Assembly (NCBI RefSeq): GCF_004346225.1
Contig: NZ_SMAJ01000003.1
Location: 1 to 64,000, forward strand
Reading direction: 5' to 3'
Length of the DNA stretch: 64,000 nt
Origin: Paralcaligenes ureilyticus
Lineage (GTDB): Bacteria > Pseudomonadota > Gammaproteobacteria > Burkholderiales > Burkholderiaceae_B
How positions within the stretch are numbered: the first letter of the stretch is position 1; each line of letters starts with the position of its first letter. Position numbers and translations under genes: made by a program. A model generated the notes under the pieces. That model made no database searches and had not been told where the DNA came from. It saw only the letters and a list, made by a program, of their open reading frames with translations. Positions 29,460 through 38,118 of this stretch are shown in pieces.

Positions 29460-30659
29460 TTACGCTGCGCTGGCCAGCCAGCGTTGCGCCAGCTGTACCC
29501 AATAGCTGGCGCCCAGCGGAATAAGATCGTCGTTGAAATCGTAGCTGCCGTTGTGCAGCGTGCATGGCCCCAGGCCGTGGCCCGGGTTGCGGTGGTCGCC
29601 CTCGCCGTTGCCGATCCAGACGTAGCAGCCGGGCTTTTCTTGCAACATGAAAGCGAAATCTTCGGAGCCCATTGAGGGCCGTACGGACTGATTTACGCCG
29701 TGCTCGCCGACTATGGTTTTGAGCACCTCGGCGCAGAATGCGGTTTCTTTCGGGTGGTTGACGGTAGCCGGGTACTTGCGATGGAAAGCGAATTCTGCCT
29801 TGCAGTTCATGGCCTGGCTGCCCAGGTGCGTGATTTCGGTCATGCGCTTTTCGATGAGATCGAGCGCCTTGTCGGAAAAAGTGCGTACGGTGCCGCGCAT
29901 CGTGGCGAAATTGGGGATGACGTTGTCGGCCGACCCGGAGTGGATTTGTGTAATGCTCAGTACGGCTGGGTCGAGCGGGTCGAGGTCGCGCGAGATGATG
30001 GTTTGAAGCGATAGCGCCAGCTGTACGGCGGCCATGACCGGGTCGATGCCCAGGTGCGGCATGGCCGCGTGCGCACCCTTGCCTTCCAGCGTGATTTCGA
30101 ATGTGTTGCTCGACCCCATCATGGGCCCTGGAATGACTCCGAAGGTGCCTACCGCCATGCCGGGCCAGTTGTGCATGCCGAATACCGCATCCATCGGGCA
30201 TTTTGTGAAAAGGCCGTCGTCGATCATTTTTTTGGCGCCGCTGAAGCCCTCTTCGGCAGGCTGGAAAATAACATGAACAGTGCCGTCGAAATTACGGTGG
30301 CCGGCCAGGTAGCGGGCCGCCGCCAGCAGCATGGCGGTATGTCCGTCGTGCCCGCACGCATGCATTTTCCCTTTGTTTTTGCTTGCGTGGTCGAACGTAT
30401 TGAGTTCTTGCATGGGCAGGGCGTCCATGTCGGCACGCAAGCCGATCGCGCGGCCGTTTTGCGTTTTGCCGTGTATGGTGCCCACAACGCCTGTGATACC
30501 CATGCCGCGATGAATCGGGATACCCCAGGATTCGAGCTTTTGAGCGACGACGTCCGCAGTGCGGACTTCTTCGTAGGCGAGTTCAGGATGAGCGTGAATA
30601 TCGCGGCGGATGGCCGAGATCTCTGATTGCCACGCAACAATGGGTTCGACTAAGTTCAT
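29460..30659 (-). CDS. M20D amidohydrolase, second paralogue
   Basis: 399-residue enzyme of the same M20D family and length as the one at 1323-2522. The start is ATG 30659 (MNLVEPIVAWQSEISAIRRDIHAHPEL); upstream in-frame codons give a non-conserved extension. Metal and catalytic residues are complete: HACGHDGHT (C102, H104), PAEEG (E136, E137) and SMGSEDF near the end. It is likely an N-acyl-amino-acid or hippurate-type hydrolase; the substrate is unknown. The next gene upstream on this strand is suhB, 114 bases away. Confidence 0.87.
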   Translation of the reverse strand: MNLVEPIVAWQSEISAIRRDIHAHPELAYEEVRTADVVAQKLESWGIPIHRGMGITGVVGTIHGKTQNGRAIGLRADMDALPMQELNTFDHASKNKGKMHACGHDGHTAMLLAAARYLAGHRNFDGTVHVIFQPAEEGFSGAKKMIDDGLFTKCPMDAVFGMHNWPGMAVGTFGVIPGPMMGSSNTFEITLEGKGAHAAMPHLGIDPVMAAVQLALSLQTIISRDLDPLDPAVLSITQIHSGSADNVIPNFATMRGTVRTFSDKALDLIEKRMTEITHLGSQAMNCKAEFAFHRKYPATVNHPKETAFCAEVLKTIVGEHGVNQSVRPSMGSEDFAFMLQEKPGCYVWIGNGEGDHRNPGHGLGPCTLHNGSYDFNDDLIPLGASYWVQLAQRWLASAA

Positions 30660-30773
30660 GATATGGGTGTGTCCTGTGGTATTGCAGGTACAAACTGTAC
30701 CCCGTTGGCCGTGTATCATCAAATTATTGATACCCGGCGGCGGCGATATGCCGCGCCCGCGCAATGCGGCCGC

Positions 30774-31619
30774 TTAGCGCGGCTTGAGGTGGGGCTGAAT
30801 CATGGCGTCGATCGCCGGCGCTACGTGGGGGTTGCCTGCATAAATGTAGCCTTTGATGGGCCACGGGTCGATATGGTGTATGTCTTCGGCTATGCCGCCC
30901 GCCTCGCGCACCAGCACCGTTCCGGCGGCGACATCCCAGGAAGCCAGGCCCATTTCCCAGTAGCCGTCGTAGCGTCCGCAGGCCGTCCAGGCCAGGTCGA
31001 GCGCGGCGGCGCCCAGCCGGCGGACGCCGCGCGTATGATTGATCGCGTAATCCAGGGTTGGCATGTATTGGTCCGAGAATGAGAAATCGCGGAACGGGAA
31101 GCCCGTGCCGACGACAGATTCGCTCAGTTCGCGGGTGGGCGAGCAGGCAATGCGGTGTCCGTTTAGCCATGAGCCCGCGCCGTGCACCGCGGTGAAAATT
31201 TCTTCCCGGCTGGGGTCGTAAACCACGCCGACGACGGGTGTATCGAGCGCCAGCGGTTGGTCTTCCAGGACGGTTCCGGCGTGTGCAATCAGGGCAATGG
31301 ATACCGCATATTGCGGAATCCCGTGCAGGAAATTGGTAGTGCCGTCCAGGGGATCTATATACCAGGTGGCCAGGCCGGCCGTATTGCCGCCGGATTCTTC
31401 CGCCACAATGCCGAATTCGGGCGTTTGCACCTGTAACAAGTCGATAATAACGCGTTCCGCTTCCCGGTCTGCCTGTGAAACCAGATCGTTTCGGGCTTTC
31501 TTGTCGATAATCAGCGAGGAGCGGTCATGGGAGTAGGATTGGAGAATTGCGGCAGCAGCGTGCGCGGCAGTGACGGCAGCGTTAAGCGACTGGCTGAGGT
31601 TGATGCGCGTTTGAGACAT
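30774..31619 (-). CDS. suhB: inositol-1-monophosphatase family protein SuhB
   Basis: 281-residue Mg- and Li-sensitive phosphatase family protein. ATG 31619 (MSQTRINLSQSLNAAVTAAHAAA) is the family-like start, 16 codons inside the longest frame. Motifs: the EES metal site (about residue 75), DPLDGTTNFLHGIP (metal-binding and catalytic), and the C-terminal WDVAAG motif. In E. coli SuhB hydrolyses inositol phosphates and also joins rRNA antitermination complexes; which role applies here cannot be seen. It faces away from mnmC on the other strand. Confidence 0.9.
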   Translation of the reverse strand: MSQTRINLSQSLNAAVTAAHAAAAILQSYSHDRSSLIIDKKARNDLVSQADREAERVIIDLLQVQTPEFGIVAEESGGNTAGLATWYIDPLDGTTNFLHGIPQYAVSIALIAHAGTVLEDQPLALDTPVVGVVYDPSREEIFTAVHGAGSWLNGHRIACSPTRELSESVVGTGFPFRDFSFSDQYMPTLDYAINHTRGVRRLGAAALDLAWTACGRYDGYWEMGLASWDVAAGTVLVREAGGIAEDIHHIDPWPIKGYIYAGNPHVAPAIDAMIQPHLKPR

Positions 31620-31723
31620 GCTATCCGGGAAAGTGCGTACGTGAATAAGTGTTAGTTTACGCAACATTCCGGGTGGCGTGTTGTTGTTGTATGTGCCGTG
31701 GCCGTGCTGTATGAGCCGGACGT

Positions 31724-31749
31724 GAATGTGGTTTATGAATGTGGTTTAT
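31724..31749 (+). repeat. 13-base perfect tandem duplication
   Basis: GAATGTGGTTTAT occurs twice head to tail, 17 bases before the mnmC start, in a low-complexity GT-rich stretch. It may be a simple slippage duplication; any effect on mnmC expression is unknown. Confidence 0.7.
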
Positions 31750-31766
31750 GTGTGTAAGTGTGGTGT

Positions 31767-33632
31767 ATGGCAATTTCCTTTGAGCCCCTGATTGCGGCAG
31801 GCGTGGCCTTTGATGAGGCCGGTACGCCGATAAGTGCGCGCTACGGCGATGTTTATCATGCGCGAATGGGCGCCCTGGCGCAGGCCGAGCACGTATTTCT
31901 AAGGGGCAACCAATTGCCGGCTCGCTGGCAGGGCCGAACTTCCTTTACCGTATGCGAAACGGGTTTTGGCCTCGGGCATAATTTTCTTGCCCTGTGGCAG
32001 GCGTGGCGCTCGGACCCGCAGCGTTCAAAGCATTTGCATGTCGTGTCTTTCGAGGCGCATCCTTTTTCGAAAGAGGATATGGCGCTGGTGCTGTTGCCGC
32101 GGCTTCCCGCCCTTTTCCGGCCGCTGGCCACGCAATTGCTGGCGGCGTGGCCTGTTTTGCTGCCCGGCCTGCATAGGCTTGAGTTTGAAAACGCCGACCT
32201 GACCCTGACTTTGGCTTTCGGCCGGGTAGAAAAGCTTGCGCGGCAGATTGACGCTCATGTGGATGCCTACTTTCTGGATGGGTTTGCGCCGCAAAAGAAT
32301 CCTGAAATGTGGTCGCCCAGGTTGTTTGGGCAACTGGTTCGCATGGCGCGTACAGGGGCAACTGCCGCGAGCTGGTGTTGTGCCGGCAGTGTGCGGCGAG
32401 CCCTGGCGGAAGCCGGCTTCCTGGTGTCGAAGGCGCCGGGATTCGGCGATAAGCGCGAGATGACGGTGGCGACGTTGCGTGCGTGCGTGCGCCGTGACGC
32501 CGTTCCGGCTCGGCCGCAGGGGGCGGTGGCGGTTGTAGGGGGAGGCTTGGCGGGAGCCGGGATTGCGCACAGCCTGGCCCTTAAAGGCTATGCCGTAACC
32601 GTGTTCGATGCCGCATTCGAGCGGGGCCTGGAGGCAAGCCACAAAGGCCATAAAGCGGCGGCGCTGACGCCTTTGATCTCGCGCGATGACGATATCCGGG
32701 CCAGGCTGTCGCGGGCAGGCGTTTTTCGCGCTTTGCAGCGATGGCAGGAGTTGCCTGAAGCGGCGCGCCCGGTGCGTTGTGGGACGCTTGAGGCGGCGGC
32801 CGACGCCCAGGGGGCGCGCGAGCGCCAGATCACCCTGGCCAGGCTGTCTTTTCCTGAAAGCTGGGTGGCGTGGGTGGACGCAGCCGATGTGTCCAGGCGG
32901 CTGGGGCTTGCGAGATCGGAGGGTGGAGTCTTTTTCGCCGACGGCCTATGGGTACGTCCCGAACCCTTGCTTCGCTCCCTGCTCGAGACGCCGGGCGTCA
33001 CCTGCCGGGCCGTCCACGTGAATAGCCTGGAGTTTGCAGAGTCGAGCTGGTGCTTGCGGGATATCGGCGGCCGTGAATTGGCGCGCGCCTCTACCGTTGT
33101 CGTGGCCAATGCGCTTGCCGCGAAAGAGTTGCTGGCGACAACGCCTTATGCCGATCATTTGCCGGGCTTGGCCGGTATGCAGGCGTTGGCGGGGCAGGTC
33201 AGTTATTTTGCCCTTCCGCCGTCTCTGCGTCGCGATCTGATCCAGGCCGCACAGGGGTATTGCCTGCCGGAGGTGGATGGGGTCAGTGTGGCTGGCGGTA
33301 CCTACGTCGCCGATGCCGTTCGCAGCGAGGTCACCCGTCAGGGCCATGAGGCCGTGATCGATAAGTTGAGTGTCCTGTTATGCGTCCCGGTGGCAGACGT
33401 GAGATACTGGCTGCACGAATCGCAGGGTTGGGCCGGTTGGAGGGCGGTGGCGACGGGGCGTTTGCCCCTGATCGGGCCGGTTGCACAGGTTCCCGGGCTA
33501 TGGCTGGCTTGCGCTTACGGGTCACGGGGCCTGACCTGGTCGGCCCTGGCGGGGGATGTCATTGCCGCGCGGTTGAGTGGCGAACCAAGCCCTCTGGAAC
33601 GTGATTTATTGCGGGCAATTGCCCCACGTTAA
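31767..33632 (+). CDS. mnmC: tRNA 5-methylaminomethyl-2-thiouridine bifunctional enzyme MnmC
   Basis: 621-residue two-domain enzyme for the wobble uridine of certain tRNAs. The N-terminal methyltransferase domain (about 1-240) has FTVCETGFGLGHNFL (SAM loop) and DAYFLDGFAPQKNPEMW. The C-terminal FAD-dependent oxidoreductase (about 255-621) has AVVGGGLAGAGIAHSLALKG as its dinucleotide loop and ends in CAYGSRGLTWSALAGDVIA. The oxidase removes the carboxymethyl group and the methylase completes mnm5U. ATG 31767 (MAISFEPL) has no clear Shine-Dalgarno sequence. A single gene. Confidence 0.92.
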   Translation: MAISFEPLIAAGVAFDEAGTPISARYGDVYHARMGALAQAEHVFLRGNQLPARWQGRTSFTVCETGFGLGHNFLALWQAWRSDPQRSKHLHVVSFEAHPFSKEDMALVLLPRLPALFRPLATQLLAAWPVLLPGLHRLEFENADLTLTLAFGRVEKLARQIDAHVDAYFLDGFAPQKNPEMWSPRLFGQLVRMARTGATAASWCCAGSVRRALAEAGFLVSKAPGFGDKREMTVATLRACVRRDAVPARPQGAVAVVGGGLAGAGIAHSLALKGYAVTVFDAAFERGLEASHKGHKAAALTPLISRDDDIRARLSRAGVFRALQRWQELPEAARPVRCGTLEAAADAQGARERQITLARLSFPESWVAWVDAADVSRRLGLARSEGGVFFADGLWVRPEPLLRSLLETPGVTCRAVHVNSLEFAESSWCLRDIGGRELARASTVVVANALAAKELLATTPYADHLPGLAGMQALAGQVSYFALPPSLRRDLIQAAQGYCLPEVDGVSVAGGTYVADAVRSEVTRQGHEAVIDKLSVLLCVPVADVRYWLHESQGWAGWRAVATGRLPLIGPVAQVPGLWLACAYGSRGLTWSALAGDVIAARLSGEPSPLERDLLRAIAPR

Positions 33633-33772
33633 TGATTGTTTGATGGCTACGGCGAGTGAGGTTTGACTGTGTTTGAAACAGGCTTAAATGTGCACGATTT
33701 TATTTTATAGCGTAATTCCGTCAAAATATCACCTTTTGAATGCTTTTTGGGCGAGAGCCCGAGGATTGCGCT

Positions 33773-35986
33773 GTGCCGCCCAAGTCTGACCCTGCTCACG
33801 TGACGCAACTTACCAGCCTGAAATTCCGAACGGTGAAATCCACACGTGCGGATTTTTCGATCGACGACCTGCTGCTTCAGGTTGAAGCCCATGCGCCGGG
33901 CGTCTATCGCCTGCGCTGCGCCGAGTCCAAGGTGCTGCTTGACGACAAACCAGGCGCCCGTAGCCGGGCGCATGCCGAAATGTTGCTGGCTCGGCAAGAG
34001 CCTGCGGGCGAGCTGGTCGTAAGCTCCGTAGCGCCGCCCGATCCGCAGGGGTGGCGGCTGACGCAAGGCGACATTGTCCTTGAAATCGATACGGATCCCT
34101 TTCAGTTCGCGCTGTATCGCGGCGAACACTGCGTGTTGCGCAGCGAGTTCTGCGCGGCTTTGGGGCGCAGGGTCGCCGGCGATGTCTGTACGTGGCGGCT
34201 GGGCCTGGAGCTCGATTGCGACGAGGCCTTGTACGGATTGGGAGAAACATCCAACGACCTGGACCGGCGCGGCGAGCACCTGGTTTCCGATCAGCCGCAA
34301 GCTCGTGCGCTGCCTTTGGTGTGGAGCCCGGCAGGCTGGGGCTTGTACGTCAATACGCTTGGGCGTGTCGAGCATGATCTGGCGGCCACGGATCCGGACA
34401 CGTATGCCGTATCTTTGCAAGACCGGATTTTCGACGTGTTTCTCTTCGTGGGCGAGCCCGTGGAAATCCTGAATCAGTACTCGGCGCTTACCGGGCGTGC
34501 AGGGCAGCCGGGCTTGTGGCCGATGGGAGTATGGCTGGACCAGGCCCCCGGCCTGTCCATAGATTCGGTGCTTGAAACAGTGGAACAGTTCAGGGCCGAT
34601 GGCCTAGGGCTGGACGTGGTGCGCCTGGCCGCTCCCGCAGTCTGCGGGTTTCAGGCTGACAAGGCTGTGTTCGAATGGGATACCCGGCGAGTCCCGGCTG
34701 CGCGCACCATGCTGACGCGCTTTCAGGCGCTCAATATGCAGGTGGCGGCTCCAACATTTCCGGGTGTGCTGGCCGACACTGCGCTCTTTAATGAATGGGA
34801 AGATCGCGGCTGGCTTCTGACCAACGATGCCGACGGCAGCGCGCACCGGTTCGCGGGCAACGCCATGACGGCGGGGCGGCGTTTCGGTTTGCTTGATCTG
34901 ACCCACAAAGACGTATATAAAGCGTGGTCTGAGCGTCAGCGTCAACTTGTCGATGAGGGCCTGGGCGCCCCCGATTGCGATGCCCAGCTCGATATTCCGG
35001 ATGGTATCACCGCACGTGGGGGAGAATCGGGCGCCACATTGCGCACGCTCTATCCGCTACTTGCCAGGCGTGCCCTGTTTGACGCCGTGGCCGGCCACAA
35101 AACGCCTCAGGAAGGCGTTGTCTGCAGTACCGATCTTTTCCCGGCCTTGCAGCGGTTTCCGTGGCAGATGGGCCCTCGGGTGCCCAACACCTGGGCGGGG
35201 CTTGAGCACACCTTGCGCTGCGCCTTGTCGCTGGGTGCCAGTGGCGTTCCCGTTCAGATGCATGGCCTGGGGTCGGCCGGGCATCCTGTCGCGTCCATGA
35301 CTCCAGAGCTTTACATACGCTGGCTTGCCACCAACGTGTTTTCGGCCAATTTCAGCTTTCAGGGTGTGCCGGCCTTGCTCCCGCAGGCGTTTGATGCACG
35401 AACCCGCGAGCTGGTGCAGCATTGGTTGCAATGGCGCTATCGCCTGATTCCCTATGTGCTGGGCATTATTGAAGATTCGGTGCGCACGGGCTTGCCGGTG
35501 CAGCGATCCATGGCGCTGGCATTTCCGGCCGATACGCTGGCCCATGCCTGGGATACGCAATACCTGTTTGGGCCCGCTCTGCTGGTGGCGCCGGCCCTGC
35601 ACGAGGGCCGCGACATCAAGGTTTATTTACCCAAGGGCGATGCGTGGTGGGACCTGAACACCGGCTGGCGTTATGAAGGCGGCACCACCTGGACGGTCGA
35701 GGCCGGTCTGGATACTTTGCCGATTTTTGGGCGCGAAGGCCATATGCTGTGCCTGGGGCCTACGGCTCAGAGTACGGGCGAGTTCAACTCGGCCCGAATT
35801 CTGGACGAAGTCTGGATGTTCGGCATGCCCGAACACAGCCCTGTGGTCATGCGCAACAAGATACGCGTCATGCAAATGCAGGGGTCGAGCTATATCAAAG
35901 GCCTGGAGGGCTTGCGCATTCTTCCGTCCGAAGGGCTGGAAGTCAAGCGCCGGGGCGCCGAAGTACGAATTTCGCGCGCGCGATAA
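33773..35986 (+). CDS. GH31-family protein, probable pseudoenzyme
   Basis: 737-residue protein with the GH31 (alpha-glucosidase/alpha-xylosidase) architecture: an N-terminal beta-sandwich (GLGETSNDLDRRGE, YGLGE-like), a TIM barrel from about 250, and a C-terminal beta domain. GTG 33773 is favoured over ATG 33740, which lacks a binding site; GAGGA lies 7 bases before the GTG. Compared with the E. coli YicI pattern recalled from memory, the nucleophile-type Asp is kept (QLD, D407), but the acid/base position reads MGPR (R469) instead of WGGD. HDIGGF has become HGLGSAG, and the substrate-binding RxHG is now SFQG (Q530). It is therefore probably not a working glycosidase. There is no signal peptide and no sugar operon around it. 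Confidence 0.8.
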   Translation: MPPKSDPAHVTQLTSLKFRTVKSTRADFSIDDLLLQVEAHAPGVYRLRCAESKVLLDDKPGARSRAHAEMLLARQEPAGELVVSSVAPPDPQGWRLTQGDIVLEIDTDPFQFALYRGEHCVLRSEFCAALGRRVAGDVCTWRLGLELDCDEALYGLGETSNDLDRRGEHLVSDQPQARALPLVWSPAGWGLYVNTLGRVEHDLAATDPDTYAVSLQDRIFDVFLFVGEPVEILNQYSALTGRAGQPGLWPMGVWLDQAPGLSIDSVLETVEQFRADGLGLDVVRLAAPAVCGFQADKAVFEWDTRRVPAARTMLTRFQALNMQVAAPTFPGVLADTALFNEWEDRGWLLTNDADGSAHRFAGNAMTAGRRFGLLDLTHKDVYKAWSERQRQLVDEGLGAPDCDAQLDIPDGITARGGESGATLRTLYPLLARRALFDAVAGHKTPQEGVVCSTDLFPALQRFPWQMGPRVPNTWAGLEHTLRCALSLGASGVPVQMHGLGSAGHPVASMTPELYIRWLATNVFSANFSFQGVPALLPQAFDARTRELVQHWLQWRYRLIPYVLGIIEDSVRTGLPVQRSMALAFPADTLAHAWDTQYLFGPALLVAPALHEGRDIKVYLPKGDAWWDLNTGWRYEGGTTWTVEAGLDTLPIFGREGHMLCLGPTAQSTGEFNSARILDEVWMFGMPEHSPVVMRNKIRVMQMQGSSYIKGLEGLRILPSEGLEVKRRGAEVRISRAR

Positions 35987-36000
35987 GGCTGGGGCGGAGG

Positions 36001-36116
36001 TGGCACCCACAAGGGGTGCCGCTACATTATTCACTGGCAGGTTTTTGTAGCGGCAGCCCTCGTGGCTGCCATTTTCGCCATTATGCTGTCGTAGCGGCAC
36101 CCCTTGTGGGTGCCAT
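36001..36116. repeat. REP-like hairpin cluster of three, locus 5
   Basis: Three hairpins: 36002-36020 (C-type, left-facing), 36052-36070 (G-type, loop CTCGT instead of CTTGT) and 36096-36114 (C-type, right-facing). The first two form a normal pair; the third shares orientation with the second. Confidence 0.85.
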
Positions 36117-36138
36117 TTTTGTCTATTCTCGACCTATT

Positions 36139-36196
36139 ACGTTCCTCACAACACATATTCCCCCTATCGGGAACGTACGCCATTTAAAGCGTCTCT
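36139..36196 (+). promoter_or_regulatory. ECF-type promoter with inverted GGAACGT repeat
   Basis: GGAAC (36170-36174), 15 bases, then CGTCT (36190-36194) match the -35/-10 form many ECF sigma factors recognise, ahead of the ECF sigma gene, suggesting autoregulation. ACGTTCC at 36139-36145 is the exact reverse complement of GGAACGT at 36170-36176. Confidence 0.5.
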
Positions 36197-36230
36197 AATG
36201 GGGTAATTACGCCTTTTACAAGGATTAACC

Positions 36231-36923
36231 ATGCCGCTGTCCATCGTAAAGACTTCCGGGCAAGACTCGCCCGATGCCGAGATCGCGCGGCAGATTGCGC
36301 AGGGTGACAGGCAAGCCCTGACCGCACTGATGCGTCGCCATAATCAGCGGCTGTTCCGCGTTGCGCGCAGCGTATTGCGTAACGACGCCGACGCCGAGGA
36401 AGCGGTTCAGGAAGCGTTCTTTTCGGCTTATCGCGCCATGGGGCGATTTCGCGGAGACTCCGCCTTGTCGACCTGGCTGGTTCGTATCGTGGTCAACGAA
36501 TCGAACAAACGCCTGCACAAGAATAACCGGCTGCATGCCGTATTGGAGTTCGAAGATGATCTGGAACTCAGAGGCGATTTGCAACAAACGCAAACTAATG
36601 AATTTATTCCCAGCCAACCGGAGCAAGCCATGGCGCGCGTCGAAACCAGGCGTCTGATTGAAGCCAAAATTGATTTGCTGCCCGACGTCTTTCGCACGGT
36701 TTTTGTGTTGCGGGCAGTCGAGGAAATGACGGTTGAAGAAGCCGCGCAATGCCTGGATATTCTGCCGGCAACCGTGCGGACGCGTTATTTCAGGGCCAGG
36801 GCGCTATTGCGCAAGGCGTTGGCGAAAGATATTGGGCACGGCATCGAAGATGCGTTTGCCTTTGCCGGCGAGCGTTGCGATCGCATTGTGGCCGGGGTGC
36901 TGGCTCGTATAGATGCCTTGTGA
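36231..36923 (+). CDS. ECF sigma factor
   Basis: 230-residue RpoE-like extracytoplasmic-function sigma factor. AAGGA precedes the ATG by about 6 bases. Region 2 spans about 28-98 (LMRRHNQRLFRVARSVLRNDADAEEAVQEAFFSAYRA then RGDSALSTWLVRIVVNES). Region 4 spans about 162-215 (LLPDVFRTVFVLRAVEEMTVEEAAQCLDILPATVRTRYFRAR). It is about 30 residues longer than a minimal ECF because of a C-terminal extension with a cysteine (GERCDRIVAGVLARIDAL), and region 2-4 linking sequence is also long. No anti-sigma gene follows; the next two genes encode exported redox-type proteins. How it is controlled is therefore unclear. Confidence 0.9.
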   Translation: MPLSIVKTSGQDSPDAEIARQIAQGDRQALTALMRRHNQRLFRVARSVLRNDADAEEAVQEAFFSAYRAMGRFRGDSALSTWLVRIVVNESNKRLHKNNRLHAVLEFEDDLELRGDLQQTQTNEFIPSQPEQAMARVETRRLIEAKIDLLPDVFRTVFVLRAVEEMTVEEAAQCLDILPATVRTRYFRARALLRKALAKDIGHGIEDAFAFAGERCDRIVAGVLARIDAL

Positions 36924-36971
36924 ATTGATGCCGTCTGACTTTCTCAGGCGGCCATAAGAGGGAGTATTACC

Positions 36972-37553
36972 ATGTCATTTCTTGACTATCTTGACACCCC
37001 CGCGCAGCCAGGCTCGCGTCGGGCTTTTTTGGGCCGATCGGGCCTTGTGTTGTCGGGCACCGCTATTGCGATGCTTGCCGGGCGCGAGGCGTTGGCCAAG
37101 GGTAAAAGCAAAGGTGACGCCTCGTCGGACGTGCGCATTCTGAATGCGGCGTTGGGAGCCGAGTACGAAGCCATTGCCGCTTATCAATTGGGCGCTGAAA
37201 GCGGCCTGCTGCAAAAGCCCACTCTGGATCTTGCGGTGACCTTTCAAGGGCAGCATAAAGAGCATGCCGATCTGCTCTCCAAAACCGTTGCCAAGCTTGG
37301 CGGCAAACCTGTCCTCGCCAAGGCCAAATATACCTTCCCGACGGACAAGCTGAAAAGCCAGGCCGATGTGTTGCGTTTCGCCGCGATGCTGGAAAAGGGC
37401 GCGGTAAGTGCTTACCTTGGCGCGGTGCCGATATTGGGTAATCGCGATTTGGCCAAGGCGGCCGCCAGCATTCTGGGCGATGAAGCCATGCACTGGGCCA
37501 TACTGCGCAACGCCTTGGGCGAGCCGCCGGTTCCGTCGGCCTTCATGGTATGA
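36972..37553 (+). CDS. Tat-exported ferritin-like domain protein
   Basis: 193-residue protein with a twin-arginine signal (SRRAFLGRSG, R16-R17) and a hydrophobic stretch to about 43, ending ALA-KGKSKGD, so it is probably folded in the cytoplasm and exported to the periplasm. The rest is a four-helix ferritin-like bundle: LGAEYEAIAAYQLG (E64, E66), FQGQHKEHADLL (H95, E97, H98), FAAMLEKGAVSAYLG (E141) and ILGDEAMHWAILRNAL (E171, H174), which could make a di-iron site. Family resemblance is to DUF4439/Ferritin_2 proteins of unknown activity. Translation is coupled to the cytochrome gene (ATGA overlap). Confidence 0.85.
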   Translation: MSFLDYLDTPAQPGSRRAFLGRSGLVLSGTAIAMLAGREALAKGKSKGDASSDVRILNAALGAEYEAIAAYQLGAESGLLQKPTLDLAVTFQGQHKEHADLLSKTVAKLGGKPVLAKAKYTFPTDKLKSQADVLRFAAMLEKGAVSAYLGAVPILGNRDLAKAAASILGDEAMHWAILRNALGEPPVPSAFMV

Positions 37554-37957
37554 GCGGGGCGTGGCGGGTCAATCTGCTTGCCTGTGCTTTAGGGCTAGGA
37601 CTATGGTCGCAGGCCTGGTCGGCTGCGCTGGTGGGCGATACAACGCGGGGAGAAGCCGTCTATTCGCGTTGTCTGGCCTGCCATGCCTTGGCGTATGACC
37701 GCGTCGGCCCTCGTCATTGCGGCCTCTTTGGGCGCAAGGCGGGCAGCGTCAAAGGATTTGATTATTCCAGTGCGATGAAAAATTCAAAAATCGTCTGGAA
37801 CGAGCAAACCTTGAACCTGTTCCTTAAAAACCCGATGGCCGACGTGCCCGGCACATTCATGGGCTACGCTGGCATACCCGATCCGCAAGAGCGGGCCGAT
37901 CTGATCGCCTATTTGAAGCAGGCGGATGCTTCGCCGGTTTGTGCGGGTGTTAAATAG
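37550..37957 (+). CDS. class I cytochrome c
   Basis: 135-residue monohaem c-type cytochrome. It has a signal peptide of about 25 residues (LLACALGLGLWSQAWSA), haem motif CLACH (C41, C44, H45) and a probable Met ligand M104 in GTFMGYAG. The NDLIAYLK-type C-terminal helix ERADLIAYLKQ matches soluble cytochrome c550/c2. One extra cysteine pair (C57 and the near-terminal CAG) could form a disulfide. It is the third gene of the ECF operon and overlaps the ferritin-like gene, so it may pass electrons to or from it in the periplasm. Confidence 0.9.
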   Translation: MSGAWRVNLLACALGLGLWSQAWSAALVGDTTRGEAVYSRCLACHALAYDRVGPRHCGLFGRKAGSVKGFDYSSAMKNSKIVWNEQTLNLFLKNPMADVPGTFMGYAGIPDPQERADLIAYLKQADASPVCAGVK

Positions 37958-37963
37958 CTTTGG

Positions 37964-38088
37964 TGGCAGTCGGAACGGCTGCCACTGTATGAAAAAGAGT
38001 GGCTGCCGTTGTAGAAATGGCACCCACAAGGGGTGCCGCTACAAAACGTACCCGTAGCGAATGTAGCGGCAGCCCTTGTGGCTGCCAT
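37964..38088. repeat. REP-like hairpins, locus 6 (one degenerate, one complete pair)
   Basis: The complete inverted pair is 38019-38037 (C-type) and 38068-38086 (G-type). Just before it, 37965-37983 (GGCAGTC-ggaac-GGCTGCC, one G-U pair) looks like a decayed copy with a different loop, followed by a truncated half at about 38000. Confidence 0.8.
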
Positions 38089-38118
38089 CTTCTTATAGCC
38101 GCAATCTTTGCGCGAGCG

